Assembly (NCBI GenBank): GCA_028866435.1
Contig: JAGWIC010000008.1
Coordinates: 1-54,557, forward strand
DNA from: Lysobacteraceae bacterium
Lineage (GTDB): Bacteria; Pseudomonadota; Gammaproteobacteria; Xanthomonadales; Rhodanobacteraceae
Direction: 5' to 3'
DNA: 54,557 bases
Position numbers and translations under genes: made by a program
The notes under the pieces: model-generated
What the model saw: only the letters and a program-made list of their open reading frames with translations
Told to the model about the DNA's origin: nothing
Databases searched by the model: none
Shown here: positions 14,706 to 23,241 of the stretch, in pieces
Layout: each line of letters begins with the position of its first letter
Position numbering within the stretch: the first letter of the stretch is position 1

Positions 14706-15719
14706 ATGAGCAAGACGATTGCGGTGATCCCGGGCGACGGCATTGGCCCGGAGATCATGACCGCTACCCTGCGCGTGCTTGATGCGCTGGATTGTGCCCT
14801 GAACTACGACTTCGTCGACGCCGGCATGGTCGCGCTGGAAAAGCACGGCGATCTGTTGCCGCAGGCGACGCTGGACAAGATTGCCGAGCACAAGGTGGCC
14901 CTGAAGGGGCCGCTGACCACGCCGATCGGCGGCGGCTTCACCTCGGTGAACGTGACCTTGCGCCGGCATTTCGACCTGTACGCCAACGTGCGCCCGGCGA
15001 TCAGCTTCCCCGGCACCCGGTCGCGCTACGAGAACATCGACATCATCACGGTGCGCGAGAATACCGAAGGCGCCTACCGCTCCGAGGGACAGACGCTCTC
15101 GGCCGACGGCGAGGTGGCCGAGTCGGTCGCCCGCAACACGCGCAAGGGCAGCACCCGGATCGTTCGCTACGCGTTCGAGCTGGCGGTAAAGAAGGGGCGC
15201 AAGAAGGTCACCGCCGTCCACAAGGCCAACATCCTCAAGACCAGCTCCGGCCTGTTCCTCGGCGTGGCCCGCGAGGTCGCCAAGGAATACCCGCAGATCG
15301 AGTTCAACGAGATGATCGTGGACAACACCTGCATGCAGCTGGTGATGAGGCCGGAACAGTTCGACGTGATCGTCACCACCAACCTGTTCGGCGACATCCT
15401 GTCCGACCTGTGCGCCGGCCTGGTCGGTGGCCTGGGCATGGCGCCGGGTGACAACATCGGCGAAGGCGCGGCGATTTTCGAGGCGGTGCACGGGTCGGCG
15501 CCGGACATCGCCGGCAAGGGCGTGGCGAACCCCTGCGCGCTGCTGCTGGCCGCGGCGGACATGCTCGACTACCTGGACATGGTCGCCAAGGGCGACCAGT
15601 TGCGCCGGGCGATTCGCGCGACCGTGGAGCTGGACCATGCCCAGGTCACGCCCGACCTCGGTGGCAAGGGCAGCACCGGCAGCTTTGCCGATGCGATCAT
15701 CAGGCGCATCAAAGGCTGA
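14706..15719 (+). CDS. Isocitrate dehydrogenase, small (probably NAD-dependent) type
   Basis: A 337-residue beta-decarboxylating dehydrogenase. It starts AVIPGDGIGPEIM, has YANVRPAISFPGTRSRY (substrate arginines), VRENTEGAYR, the catalytic Lys in KANILK, the metal-binding Asp cluster in NLFGDILSDL and the GLGMAPGDNIG cofactor-loop region. The length fits the 330-340-residue NAD-type isocitrate dehydrogenase of Xanthomonadales rather than the 416-residue NADP enzyme. It oxidises isocitrate to 2-oxoglutarate in the TCA cycle. Isopropylmalate or homoisocitrate dehydrogenase is the main alternative, less likely because of the NTEG motif context and single location. An AAGGAG Shine-Dalgarno-like stretch lies directly upstream. 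Confidence 0.88.
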   Translation: MSKTIAVIPGDGIGPEIMTATLRVLDALDCALNYDFVDAGMVALEKHGDLLPQATLDKIAEHKVALKGPLTTPIGGGFTSVNVTLRRHFDLYANVRPAISFPGTRSRYENIDIITVRENTEGAYRSEGQTLSADGEVAESVARNTRKGSTRIVRYAFELAVKKGRKKVTAVHKANILKTSSGLFLGVAREVAKEYPQIEFNEMIVDNTCMQLVMRPEQFDVIVTTNLFGDILSDLCAGLVGGLGMAPGDNIGEGAAIFEAVHGSAPDIAGKGVANPCALLLAAADMLDYLDMVAKGDQLRRAIRATVELDHAQVTPDLGGKGSTGSFADAIIRRIKG

Positions 15720-15740
15720 AGTCGCCGCGGATGAGCTGGA

Positions 15741-15766
15741 AAGCCGCGGCGCGGGGCGCGGCTTTT
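15741..15766 (+). terminator. Terminator between convergent isocitrate dehydrogenase and aminotransferase genes
   Basis: AAGCCGCG stem, 8-nt loop, CGCGGCTT then TT. It begins 21 nt after the dehydrogenase stop; being symmetrical (AA...TT) it may also serve the leftward aminotransferase gene. Confidence 0.7.
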
Positions 15767-15824
15767 CCTGGCGCGTCCTGCCGGGGTCTCCCATGGCCGC
15801 CTGCTGCCGCGACACGCGGGCAAC

Positions 15825-17039
15825 TCAGCCCAGGCAGGCTTGCAGGGTCCGGCAGATCGTCTCGAAATCCCCGTCGGTCATCCACGGGCTGTTGCCGATG
15901 CTGAGGCTGCGTGCGGCGAAGTCGCGCGCGTGCGGCAGCTCCCGGGGCGGCACCACACCGGCCAGGTAGGCGTAGTCGGGCAGGGCGTGGATGAACAGGC
16001 GGCTGACGCCGAGTCCGGCGCCCCACAGCTGGGCCAGCGCGGCATCGCGCCGGGCCTGGTCCGGCAGCAGCAGCAGCAGGAACGGCCAGGTGCCCTGCTG
16101 GCCGGGGCTGTCGTCGAAGACCTCGATGCCGGCCACGCGGCGCAGCCGGGCGACGCACCGTTGCGCGTGCGCGCGGGACTGCTCGATGAAGGCAGGCAGT
16201 CGCGCGGCCGCCCGGGCACCGACCGACTGGCGCCACCGGCCCATGCGGTGCAGCGGGATCGCCATCGGAAAATCGTCGCCGACCGCGGCGACCGGATCGC
16301 CGCGGCGCAACGACCGCCGCAGCGGATCGCCGTAGGCCAGCCGCAGGCCGCGCGGCCGGTAAAGCGCGGCGTAGCCGAGCAGCTCGATGCTGCGGCGCCA
16401 CTCCCAGCCGGGCCGTCGCGGCACCATGCAGCTGGCGGTGCGTGCCAGAAGCTCGCGCAGCGCCGGGTCGCGCGCCAGCAGCAGGCCGCCCTCGTAGGTC
16501 GACAAGCCCTTGCCGGCAGCCAGGCTGAAAAAGCCGATGTCGCCGGCGAGCCCCACGCTGTCGCCGCCCCGGCGGGCGCCCAAGGCCTGTGCCGCATCCT
16601 CGATGACATAGGCGCCGACGTCGCGCGCGGCAGCGAGCGCGTCGTCCACGTCGGCGACGCGCCCGGCCAGATGGGTGGGGACGACGGCCAGGGTCTGTTC
16701 GTCGCAGCATCGGCGCAGGGCCGCCGGGTCCATGTCGAAATGCCCTGGCCGCAGGTCGCACGGCGTCAGTTCCAGCCCGGCCTGGTGCACGGCGATCGCG
16801 ACCAGCGGGCAGGTGAAGCCGGGCACCACCACGCGGTGGCGACGCGGCTCGAGTTCGTGCAGGGCGCGCAGCGCGATCAGCAGGCTGGCGGTGCCGGAGC
16901 ATTCCAGCTGCAGCGGCGGCGTGCCCAGTTGGGCGGCGACGACCCGGGCCAGCGACGGTCCCGGCGCCGGCCACAGATCCCCCGGGCGCAGCGGCAGGCC
17001 TGCGGTGGGGGGGAGTTCCTGGCGGCGAGGTGGCGGCAT
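15825..17039 (-). CDS. DegT/DnrJ/EryC1-family PLP aminotransferase
   Basis: A 404-residue fold-type I aminotransferase of the sugar/ArnB-like DegT family. Key elements are VVPGFTCPLVAIAVHQAG, the cofactor Asp in VIEDAAQALG (D148) and the PLP lysine K177 in FSLAAGKGLSTYEGG. The C-terminus has GIEVFDDSPGQQGTWPFLLLL and SIGNSPWMTDGDFE. Family members aminate 3- or 4-keto nucleotide sugars, but some act on other ketones. The gene is the last of a leftward operon, only 34 nt after the second small transporter, which suggests it makes an amino-modified group that the transporters flip across the membrane. The exact substrate cannot be read from sequence. Confidence 0.88.
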   Translation of the reverse strand: MPPPRRQELPPTAGLPLRPGDLWPAPGPSLARVVAAQLGTPPLQLECSGTASLLIALRALHELEPRRHRVVVPGFTCPLVAIAVHQAGLELTPCDLRPGHFDMDPAALRRCCDEQTLAVVPTHLAGRVADVDDALAAARDVGAYVIEDAAQALGARRGGDSVGLAGDIGFFSLAAGKGLSTYEGGLLLARDPALRELLARTASCMVPRRPGWEWRRSIELLGYAALYRPRGLRLAYGDPLRRSLRRGDPVAAVGDDFPMAIPLHRMGRWRQSVGARAAARLPAFIEQSRAHAQRCVARLRRVAGIEVFDDSPGQQGTWPFLLLLLPDQARRDAALAQLWGAGLGVSRLFIHALPDYAYLAGVVPPRELPHARDFAARSLSIGNSPWMTDGDFETICRTLQACLG

Positions 17040-17073
17040 GGGTCGAGCTTAACCGGAGCCCGGCATCCGCGGC

Positions 17074-17469
17074 TCAGGCGTCGGCCGGTTCGGCCACGTG
17101 CTCGCGACTCTCGGCCAGGCCCAGGCAGACGATGCCGGCGACGATGGCGATGGCACCCAGCACGCGGGGGAGGGTCAGGTGTTCGTCGAACAGCCAGACG
17201 GAGAGCAGCATCACCGACACTACCTCCAGGTGCGAGGCGGCGAAGGCGGGGCCGATCGGGGCGTGCTTGAGCAGGGCCATCCAGGTGAAGAAGGCGCCGA
17301 CATAGCCGACCACCGCGCCGTAGACCCACGGCTGGCTGAATACCCGCGTCAGCCAGCCGATGCTGGCCGCCACCGGCAGCGCACTGTCGCCGGCATATTT
17401 GAAACTGATCTGCGACAGCGTGTCGAAGGCCATCAGCAGCAGGAAACCGAACAGGTAGAAGCGCTTCAT
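17074..17469 (-). CDS. Small EamA/SMR-type transporter subunit (ArnF-like), second of a pair
   Basis: A 131-residue protein with four predicted transmembrane helices (YLFGFLLLMAFDTLSQISF, VYGAVVGYVGAFFTWMALL, FAASHLEVVSVMLLSVWLF, VLGAIAIVAGIVCLGLA), the size and topology of SMR and ArnE/ArnF proteins. It lacks the acidic Glu of drug-exporting SMR proteins in helix 1 (it has an Asp), a feature shared with undecaprenyl-phosphate-sugar flippases. Start ATG at 17469 overlaps the stop of its partner as ATGA, so they are co-translated and probably form a heterodimer. Substrate inferred only. Confidence 0.8.
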   Translation of the reverse strand: MKRFYLFGFLLLMAFDTLSQISFKYAGDSALPVAASIGWLTRVFSQPWVYGAVVGYVGAFFTWMALLKHAPIGPAFAASHLEVVSVMLLSVWLFDEHLTLPRVLGAIAIVAGIVCLGLAESREHVAEPADA

Positions 17470-17846
17470 CCGGCCAACCCCACGATCGCCACGCCCAGCG
17501 TGACCAGCAGGATCCCGGCGACCCGCATCCGGGTCAGTTTTTCGCCGAACAGGAAGCGGCCGGCGACCATGATCGCCACGATGTTGATCGATCCCAGCAG
17601 GACGCCCTCCGACAACGGCAGCAGCGACAGGAACGCGATCCACACCAGGAATTCGAACAGGTAGCAGCCGATCCCCAGCCACAGCCAGGGGCGGGCGGCC
17701 ATGTGCTTCCAGCGGGCCAGCCCATCACCGGCCTCGGGGTGGCCCGCGGCGGCCTTGAACGCCAGCTGGCCACCGGTATCGAGCAGCACGTTGAACACCC
17801 ACAGGCAGGCGACCAGGGCGGAGATGGAACCGTGTGCCGGCAGCAT
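17466..17846 (-). CDS. Small EamA/SMR-type transporter subunit (ArnE-like), first of a pair
   Basis: A 126-residue, four-helix membrane protein (ALVACLWVFNVLLDTGGQLAF, WLGIGCYLFEFLVWIAFL, GSINIVAIMVAGRFLFG, AGILLVTLGVAIVGLAG). The TLLPLSEG-like loop (SLLPLSEGVLLG) is typical of DMT-family small transporters. The ATG at 17846 shares one base with the stop of the upstream hydrolase (TGATG), and its end overlaps the second subunit. Paired, co-translated small transporters of this sort are usually heterodimers such as ArnEF or EbrAB. With an aminotransferase next in the operon, ArnEF-like flipping of an amino-sugar lipid is the most economical reading. Confidence 0.8.
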   Translation of the reverse strand: MLPAHGSISALVACLWVFNVLLDTGGQLAFKAAAGHPEAGDGLARWKHMAARPWLWLGIGCYLFEFLVWIAFLSLLPLSEGVLLGSINIVAIMVAGRFLFGEKLTRMRVAGILLVTLGVAIVGLAG

Positions 17847-18682
17847 CAGGCGGCGATCAGCTGCGCGCTTTCCGCGGCGACGATGCGCTCGAAGAAGGTG
17901 GCCGACCGTTCGATCAGGGTGCGCCGTTCCTTGTCGATGGTGATCATGTGGTAGCTGTCGTCGAGCAGCAGCAGTTCGGTCGGCGCATTGACGCCGCGCA
18001 TCACCAGTTCGGCATTCTTCACGCTGGCCACGTCGTCCTCGCTGGCATGCGCGACCAGGCACGGCGCGGTGACCTGCGACAGCTGCCGGCGCACCCTGGC
18101 GGCGAGCGCGTACATTTCGGCCAGCGAATACCAGGGATTGCCCGGCAGGCCGGCCGCGGCGCTGTCGCCGCCAAGCATGGCGGTGCTGATCTGCGCGCGC
18201 AGGCGTTCGTCGCGAATGCCGTAGGGGGGCTGTTCCATGAAACTGCGCTCGCGCCCGATGCCGAATTTTTTCAGCAGGGGCAACATGAACGACAGCCGCG
18301 CCATCGACGGAATGCTCCAGCCGTCGTAGCGGAAGGTGGCGCCGTACACGCCGACGCCGGCGACATCCTGCGGCCGGTCCGCCGCCAGCTTGAGCGCCAG
18401 CAGCGCACCCATCGACAGGCCGCCCACGAACAGGTGGTCGACCTTGCCCAGCATGTCGTCGGCGGCCTTTTCCACGCTGGCGTACCAGTCGCGCCAGCCG
18501 GTGGCGAGCAGGTCCTCGACGTTGCCGCAGTGGCCGGCCAGCTGCATGCCCTGCACGGTGAAGCCGGCGCGGTTCAGGCCCTTGCCGAGCAGGCGCATTT
18601 CCATTGGCGTGCCGGTCAGGCCGTGGATCAGCAGGACGCCGTTGCGACCGCCTTCGAAAAAGAAATCAGTTTGCTGGATCAC
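17846..18682 (-). CDS. Alpha/beta-hydrolase, Est30-like carboxylesterase
   Basis: A 278-residue alpha/beta-hydrolase. The oxyanion-hole HG is in VLLIHGLTGTPMEMR, the nucleophile elbow GLSMG (VGGLSMGALLALKLA) near residue 118, the catalytic Asp in AHASEDDVA and the His in DDSYHMITID, in the usual order. Overall it resembles carboxylesterase Est30 and monoacylglycerol lipases (about 250 residues). It lacks a signal peptide. It opens the operon that continues into the two small transporters and the DegT-type aminotransferase, so it may trim or release a lipid-linked intermediate; that is inference. Upstream is an 86-nt gap with a hairpin. Confidence 0.88.
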   Translation of the reverse strand: MIQQTDFFFEGGRNGVLLIHGLTGTPMEMRLLGKGLNRAGFTVQGMQLAGHCGNVEDLLATGWRDWYASVEKAADDMLGKVDHLFVGGLSMGALLALKLAADRPQDVAGVGVYGATFRYDGWSIPSMARLSFMLPLLKKFGIGRERSFMEQPPYGIRDERLRAQISTAMLGGDSAAAGLPGNPWYSLAEMYALAARVRRQLSQVTAPCLVAHASEDDVASVKNAELVMRGVNAPTELLLLDDSYHMITIDKERRTLIERSATFFERIVAAESAQLIAA

Positions 18683-18707
18683 ACGCTTGCCCTGTGCATT
18701 GGAGGGG

Positions 18708-18728
18708 CCGGCGGATTCGATCCGCCGG
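18708..18728. promoter_or_regulatory. Hairpin between the exporter and hydrolase operons
   Basis: CCGGCGGAT, TCG loop, ATCCGCCGG, a perfect 9-bp stem between the stop of the HlyD-like gene (18769) and the start of the hydrolase (18682). No T tract follows, so it could be a weak terminator or RNA-processing site that uncouples the two operons. Role inferred. Confidence 0.4.
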
Positions 18729-18768
18729 TCGCCCGGACTGGGGCACAGCCTGACAGCGGGCGGTTTCC

Positions 18769-19752
18769 TCAGTCTTTCGGTGCGGCGCCGGCCGGCGCGG
18801 GCTTGCCCTCGAAGCGCACGATCACGCGCTGGCCGATGCGCAGGTCCTGCGGCTGGTCAAACGCCAGCACGCATTCCACCGTGCGCGCGTTGGCGCGTAC
18901 CTGCGGGTCGTTGTCCAGGGTCGAGGGGCCGTAGACCTGGCCGATGCGCAGCACGTGGGCCGACCACTGCACGCCGCTGCCGCCGTTGTCCGGCACCACC
19001 TCGGCGTGCATGCCCGGATGCACCGCGCCGACGAAACTTTCGTTGAGTTCGGCGCGCACGATGCGCGGTTTCTGCGGCAGCAGGGTGAACACTGCCCCCG
19101 ATCCGGGCGAAACGGTGGCCCCCGGCTGGGCGGACACGTGCACCACGTCGGCATCGAACGGGGCCAGCAGGCTGCGCTGCCTGAGTTCGTAGCGGGCTTC
19201 GTCGAGCTTCTGGCTGGCCAGGTCCAGCGCGGCCTGCGCGCCGAGCCGCTGGGCGTCGAGTTGGGCCGCGGCTTCGCGCGCATCGTCGGCGCTCTGGCCG
19301 TCGCCGGCGCCGGCGGCCACCGCGGCAGCGAGCCTTTGCGCCCGCAGCTTCGCCGCCGCCAGCCGTATGCCGAGCAGCTTCACCTGTGCCTGCGCCTGCT
19401 CCCGCTGCGCCTGCGCCGCCTCCACGGCAAGGGTGGCCGGCCGGGTATCGAGCTGGGCCAGCAACTGGCCCTGCTTGACGTGGTCGCCCTCGTGCACGGC
19501 AACCTTGGCCAGGGTGCCTTCGCGCGGCATCGACAGGCTCAGCAGGCCACCTTCGATACCGATCCGGCCCCGTGCCACGGCGGCATACGCCGAGGGCGCG
19601 GCGGCACCGTCCCCGGCCTGTTCGGCCGGCCTGGAGCAGGCGCCGAGCAGGGCGGCCAGGCCCAGCGCCATACCGGCGAGCGGGAGCCGCACACCGCGAT
19701 GCATCCGTGGCGGCGTGCGGGTGGGGACGGGTTGGCGGCAGGGCAACTTCAT
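18769..19752 (-). CDS. HlyD/MacA-like membrane-fusion lipoprotein of an ABC exporter
   Basis: A 327-residue periplasmic adaptor. The signal sequence ends in a lipobox (LAALLGAC, Cys39). It contains the lipoyl halves (GTLAKVAVHEGDHVKQGQLLAQLD and the returning APFDADVVHVSAQPGATV), an alpha-hairpin of heptads rich in Ala and Gln, and a beta-barrel region (RIVRAELNESFVGAVHPG). It links the permease in the inner membrane to the outer-membrane factor. The ATG at 19752 overlaps the ATPase stop as ATGA. This is the last gene of the exporter operon. The lipid anchor resembles DevB- and AcrA-type adaptors. Confidence 0.9.
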   Translation of the reverse strand: MKLPCRQPVPTRTPPRMHRGVRLPLAGMALGLAALLGACSRPAEQAGDGAAAPSAYAAVARGRIGIEGGLLSLSMPREGTLAKVAVHEGDHVKQGQLLAQLDTRPATLAVEAAQAQREQAQAQVKLLGIRLAAAKLRAQRLAAAVAAGAGDGQSADDAREAAAQLDAQRLGAQAALDLASQKLDEARYELRQRSLLAPFDADVVHVSAQPGATVSPGSGAVFTLLPQKPRIVRAELNESFVGAVHPGMHAEVVPDNGGSGVQWSAHVLRIGQVYGPSTLDNDPQVRANARTVECVLAFDQPQDLRIGQRVIVRFEGKPAPAGAAPKD

Positions 19753-20510
19753 GACGTGGTTCCGTGGCTGTCGACGACGGGCGGCTGGTTGCGCCGGTCG
19801 CTCAGGATGCGGCCATCTTCCATCGCCAGTACGCGGTCGGCGTGCGCCACCAGGCGAGGATCGTGGCTGACGCACAGCACCGTGGTGCCGTGGGCGCTGG
19901 CGATGCGGTGAAGGATATCGATGATGATCTGGCCATTGGCGGCGTCCAGCGCGCTGGTCGGCTCGTCGGCGAACAGCAGCTCCGGTTCCTTGGCCAGCGC
20001 CCGGGCGATCGCGACGCGTTGCTTCTCGCCGCCGGACAGTTCGGCCGGGCGCAGCAGCATGCGGTGCGCCAGCCCGACCTCTTCCAGCGAGGCGCGTGCG
20101 CGCCGACGCGCCACCTCGCGGGACAGGCCCATGTGGCTGAGCGGCAATTCGACCTGTTCGAGCGCGCTCAAGGCGGGAAACAGGTTGAAGCCCTGGAACA
20201 CGAAACCGGTGTGCTGCAACCGAAAACGCTCCAGTGCATGCAGGTCGAGCTGGCCCAGTTCGCTGCCCAGCGCCAGCACGCGGCCGCCGTCCACTTTCTG
20301 CAGCCCGCTGAGCACGGCGAGCAAGGTGCTCTTGCCGCAGCCGGAGGGGCCGGAGATCAGGGTCAGCTCGGCGGTCTCGATGCTGAGATCGAGGCGATCC
20401 AGCACCTGGGTGCGTTGCTTGCCGGAGACGAACGCCTTGCAGACGCCCTCCGCGCGGAGCGCCGGTGCCGGCGAGGGCTTGCTGGCGGTGGCAGTAGACA
20501 TGACGGTCAT
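19749..20510 (-). CDS. ABC exporter ATP-binding protein (DevA/LolD-like)
   Basis: A 253-residue nucleotide-binding subunit with Walker A GPSGCGKST, Q-loop FVFQGFNLFPAL, signature LSGGEKQRVAIARAL, Walker B LLFADEPTSALD and H-loop VLCVSHDPRLV. It belongs to the LolD/DevA/MacB branch that works with FtsX-type permeases. Start ATG 20510 overlaps the permease stop as ATGA; a second ATG at 20501 (MSTATASK) is an alternative. It powers export by the neighbouring permease, adaptor and outer-membrane protein. Confidence 0.94.
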   Translation of the reverse strand: MTVMSTATASKPSPAPALRAEGVCKAFVSGKQRTQVLDRLDLSIETAELTLISGPSGCGKSTLLAVLSGLQKVDGGRVLALGSELGQLDLHALERFRLQHTGFVFQGFNLFPALSALEQVELPLSHMGLSREVARRRARASLEEVGLAHRMLLRPAELSGGEKQRVAIARALAKEPELLFADEPTSALDAANGQIIIDILHRIASAHGTTVLCVSHDPRLVAHADRVLAMEDGRILSDRRNQPPVVDSHGTTS

Positions 20511-21637
20511 CTCAGCAACGTGGCGGGGTCGACGCGGTGCAGGCTGCGCATGGCGGCCAGTCCGGAAACGGCCGCCAGCCCCATCACCAGGATGATGCAG
20601 GACAGTGCCGCCGGCACATTGAGCACTACCGGCACATCCTGGCTGCGTGCCAGCGCGAGCAGCACCACGCCGAGCACGCTGGCGCCAAGCAGGCCCAGCG
20701 CGCCGACCCAGAAGGCCTGTTCCAGCACCACCTTGCGCAGCGCCGCCACGCCGACGCCGAGCGCGTTGAGGGTGGCGTATTCGCGCACCGAGCCGTTGAC
20801 CGCGGCAATCAGGGTCTGGCTGGTGATCACCGCGCCGACCAGGAACACGATGCCGGCCAGGAACAGCACGCCCGCGCCGGCACCGGTGTCGAACAGCCAG
20901 TACAGCACCGAGCGGCGGGCGAAATCGCGGGCGCTCCAGGCCGTGTAGGGCCCGAAGGAGCGGTCGCCGCGCAGGCGCAGCGCCACCGCGTTGGCGTGGT
21001 TGGGGTGTCTTATCCGGGCCACCAGGTAGGTGGGGCCGTTGTCCTCGCTGTCGGTGTCGAGCCGGCGCGCCGTGTCCAGCGAGCACAGCACGTTGACCCC
21101 GCCCAACGCGCGCAGCCCGCTGCTGATGCCCACCACCTGGACCTGGTGGCCATTGATGGTGGCGGTCTGGCCGATGCCGATGCCCAGCTGGTCGACGGCG
21201 GAGCGATCGACCACGATCGCATCGGGCTGGGTCAGGCGGGCGCGCAGCGCGGGCGACAGCGCCTTGGAAAACATCAAGCCGTTCGGCGACGGATCAATGC
21301 CGGAAACGAATACCGACACGCCACCGGTTTCCTTGGCGCCGCGCCAGTCGCCATCGACCCAGATGTAGGGCTCCACCCGCTGCACGGCCGGGTCCATCAG
21401 GATGCGCGCCTCCACGTTGGGGTCGATCGAGCGGCCCGAGCCCACGCTCTGGGTGCCCGGGTAGCCCACCCAGACGTCGGCCGAGGAGCCGGTGATATAC
21501 AGGCTGGTGCTGCCGAAAATCCCCAGTACCAGGGCCAGCTGCAGCAACTGCAGCAGGCCGGCAAAACCCACCGCCAGGATCGCCGGCAGGAACCGCCGCC
21601 ATTCGTAGACCAGGGTCTTGCGTGCAAGGGCGACCAT
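20507..21637 (-). CDS. ABC exporter permease, FtsX/DevC-like
   Basis: A 376-residue permease of the MacB/FtsX superfamily. It has one N-terminal helix (FLPAILAVGFAGLLQLLQLALVL), a large periplasmic domain (about residues 45-240, with WVDGDWRGAKETGGVSVFVSG split around it) and three C-terminal helices (AGVLFLAGIVFLVGAVITSQT, FWVGALGLLGASVLGVVLLAL, SCIILVMGLAAVSGLAAM), ending VDPATLLR. That topology and length match DevC-type exporters. It shares one base with the stop of the outer-membrane protein gene (TGATG), so the operon is tightly coupled. Substrate unknown. Confidence 0.9.
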   Translation of the reverse strand: MVALARKTLVYEWRRFLPAILAVGFAGLLQLLQLALVLGIFGSTSLYITGSSADVWVGYPGTQSVGSGRSIDPNVEARILMDPAVQRVEPYIWVDGDWRGAKETGGVSVFVSGIDPSPNGLMFSKALSPALRARLTQPDAIVVDRSAVDQLGIGIGQTATINGHQVQVVGISSGLRALGGVNVLCSLDTARRLDTDSEDNGPTYLVARIRHPNHANAVALRLRGDRSFGPYTAWSARDFARRSVLYWLFDTGAGAGVLFLAGIVFLVGAVITSQTLIAAVNGSVREYATLNALGVGVAALRKVVLEQAFWVGALGLLGASVLGVVLLALARSQDVPVVLNVPAALSCIILVMGLAAVSGLAAMRSLHRVDPATLLR

Positions 21638-23166
21638 CAGCGTGGTATTCCCGTGGCCGGCCTGTCCGCGGCGGCGGCTGGCGCTGCCGGCTGGTCGGCG
21701 GGGGGCAAGGGGGCTCCGCCCAGGGCCTTGAACAGGGCGATGTAGGCCAGGCTGTGGGCGGCGCGCGCGTCGGCCAGCTCCAGCGCCGCCTGGGCGGTGG
21801 CGATATGGGTTTCGGTCTGTTCCAGCGCACTGGCCAGGTGCAGGCGCTGGCGGGTCTGCATCGACTGGTCGACGCGCCGCAGCGCCTGCCAGGCCGCCGC
21901 GCTGCGCGCTTCGCGCTGCTCCTGCTGCTGCAGGCTGCCGAGTGCGGTCTCCACTTCGGCGACACCTTGCAGCACGGCCTGCCGGTAGGCCAGCACGGCG
22001 GCCTTCAGCTGGTGATCCCTGGCATGCTCGTTGGCCAGCCGGATACCCCAGTCGAACAGCGGGATATTGACCTCCGGGCCGACCGAGATGATGCCGCTGG
22101 GAGAACTGCCCAGCCGGCGATTGTTGTCGATGTCGGTGGACCAGTCGATCGAGCCACCGATACCGATGCTGGGGAACAGGTCGGCATGGGCCAGGGCCAG
22201 GGCGCCAGCGGCCTGAAGGACATCGGCCTGCGCGCGGGCAATCTCCGGTCGCGTGCGCAGGAGGTCCGCCGGGGTGCTGGCGAGCTGCCACTGGCCCAGT
22301 TCGGGCGGGGGTGCGGCCTGCAGCCAGGCAGGGTCGGGGTGGTTTTGCCCGAGCAGGACCGCCAGCCGCTGCGCGCTGGCATCGATGCTTTGCCGCGGCG
22401 CGGCCAGCGCCGCCTTCGACTGCTCAAACGAGGCCTGCGCCTGGTCCACCGCCGTGGAGGGCACCAATTGCAGCCCCTGCCGGATCTTGAGCAGATCCCA
22501 CGCCCGCTGGCGGGCCTGGCTGATCCCGGTCAGCAGTTGCTCCTGCTGTTGTGCGGTGCGCAACTCGACCCACTCGCGAACCACCTCGGCCACCAGCGAA
22601 ACCCGGGCGGCGCGAAGATCGGCGAAGCTCGCGTCGAGCGCGCCCTGCGCCTCGCGGCGGGTCCCTTCCGAGCGGCCGAAAAGGCCCAGTTCCCAGCTCG
22701 CATCGAAGCCGGCCAGCAGGTACGACGCGCGGGCACTGGGATCGACCACGTCGTTGGTGCTGATGCGCAGCGAAGGCAGGTACTGCCCCCCGGCGCTCCG
22801 CTGCAGTGCGCGCGCCGCGCGCAGCCGCTCGACGGCCTGGGCGACATCGAGGTTGTCGGCCAGGGCGCGATCGACCAGCGCGTCGAGTTCGGGATCGCCA
22901 AAAGCATGCCACCAGCCGTGCAGGTCGCCGGGTTTTGCCGATTCCGAGGCGATCCGGTGCTGCCATTGCGCGGGCAGGGACGGCGCGAGCCTCGGCACCG
23001 GCGCCGCGCAGCCCGCCATGCCAAGCAGCATCGTCCCCGTCAGGCAGAGACGCCATCGGATGCCGGGGGTGGGCTTGCTCGGTAGAGATGGCACGACGGG
23101 CGGTTTTCCAGGGGTCGGGGGCGTGACGTGGACCTTCGGCATCGCTCGAAGTTGCACGCGCACCAT
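21637..23166 (-). CDS. Outer-membrane efflux lipoprotein, NodT/OprM type
   Basis: A 509-residue TolC-family protein. A signal sequence with lipobox (LLGMAGC, Cys53) is followed by two TolC repeats with the usual helices (ALADNLDVAQAVERLRAARAL and a second AETVRTRP-like region DLLRTRPEIARAQADVL) and the GG-rich turn LFPSIGIGGSI. The N-terminal leader is unusually long, so the true start may be the ATG at 23142 (MPKVHVT) rather than 23166. It forms the outer-membrane channel for the DevABC-like pump directly downstream. Confidence 0.9.
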   Translation of the reverse strand: MVRVQLRAMPKVHVTPPTPGKPPVVPSLPSKPTPGIRWRLCLTGTMLLGMAGCAAPVPRLAPSLPAQWQHRIASESAKPGDLHGWWHAFGDPELDALVDRALADNLDVAQAVERLRAARALQRSAGGQYLPSLRISTNDVVDPSARASYLLAGFDASWELGLFGRSEGTRREAQGALDASFADLRAARVSLVAEVVREWVELRTAQQQEQLLTGISQARQRAWDLLKIRQGLQLVPSTAVDQAQASFEQSKAALAAPRQSIDASAQRLAVLLGQNHPDPAWLQAAPPPELGQWQLASTPADLLRTRPEIARAQADVLQAAGALALAHADLFPSIGIGGSIDWSTDIDNNRRLGSSPSGIISVGPEVNIPLFDWGIRLANEHARDHQLKAAVLAYRQAVLQGVAEVETALGSLQQQEQREARSAAAWQALRRVDQSMQTRQRLHLASALEQTETHIATAQAALELADARAAHSLAYIALFKALGGAPLPPADQPAAPAAAADRPATGIPR

Positions 23167-23241
23167 TGTGACGTTGAACGCTTTGTCTATTCTGATGGGC
23201 GCCGCCGGATCGCGCCAGTCGAGGCGCGCGAACCCACATCC

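Noticed and set aside
18708..18728. Intrinsic terminator after the exporter operon
   Set aside because: The stem is strong but no T tract follows on the relevant strand, so it is listed only as a hairpin.
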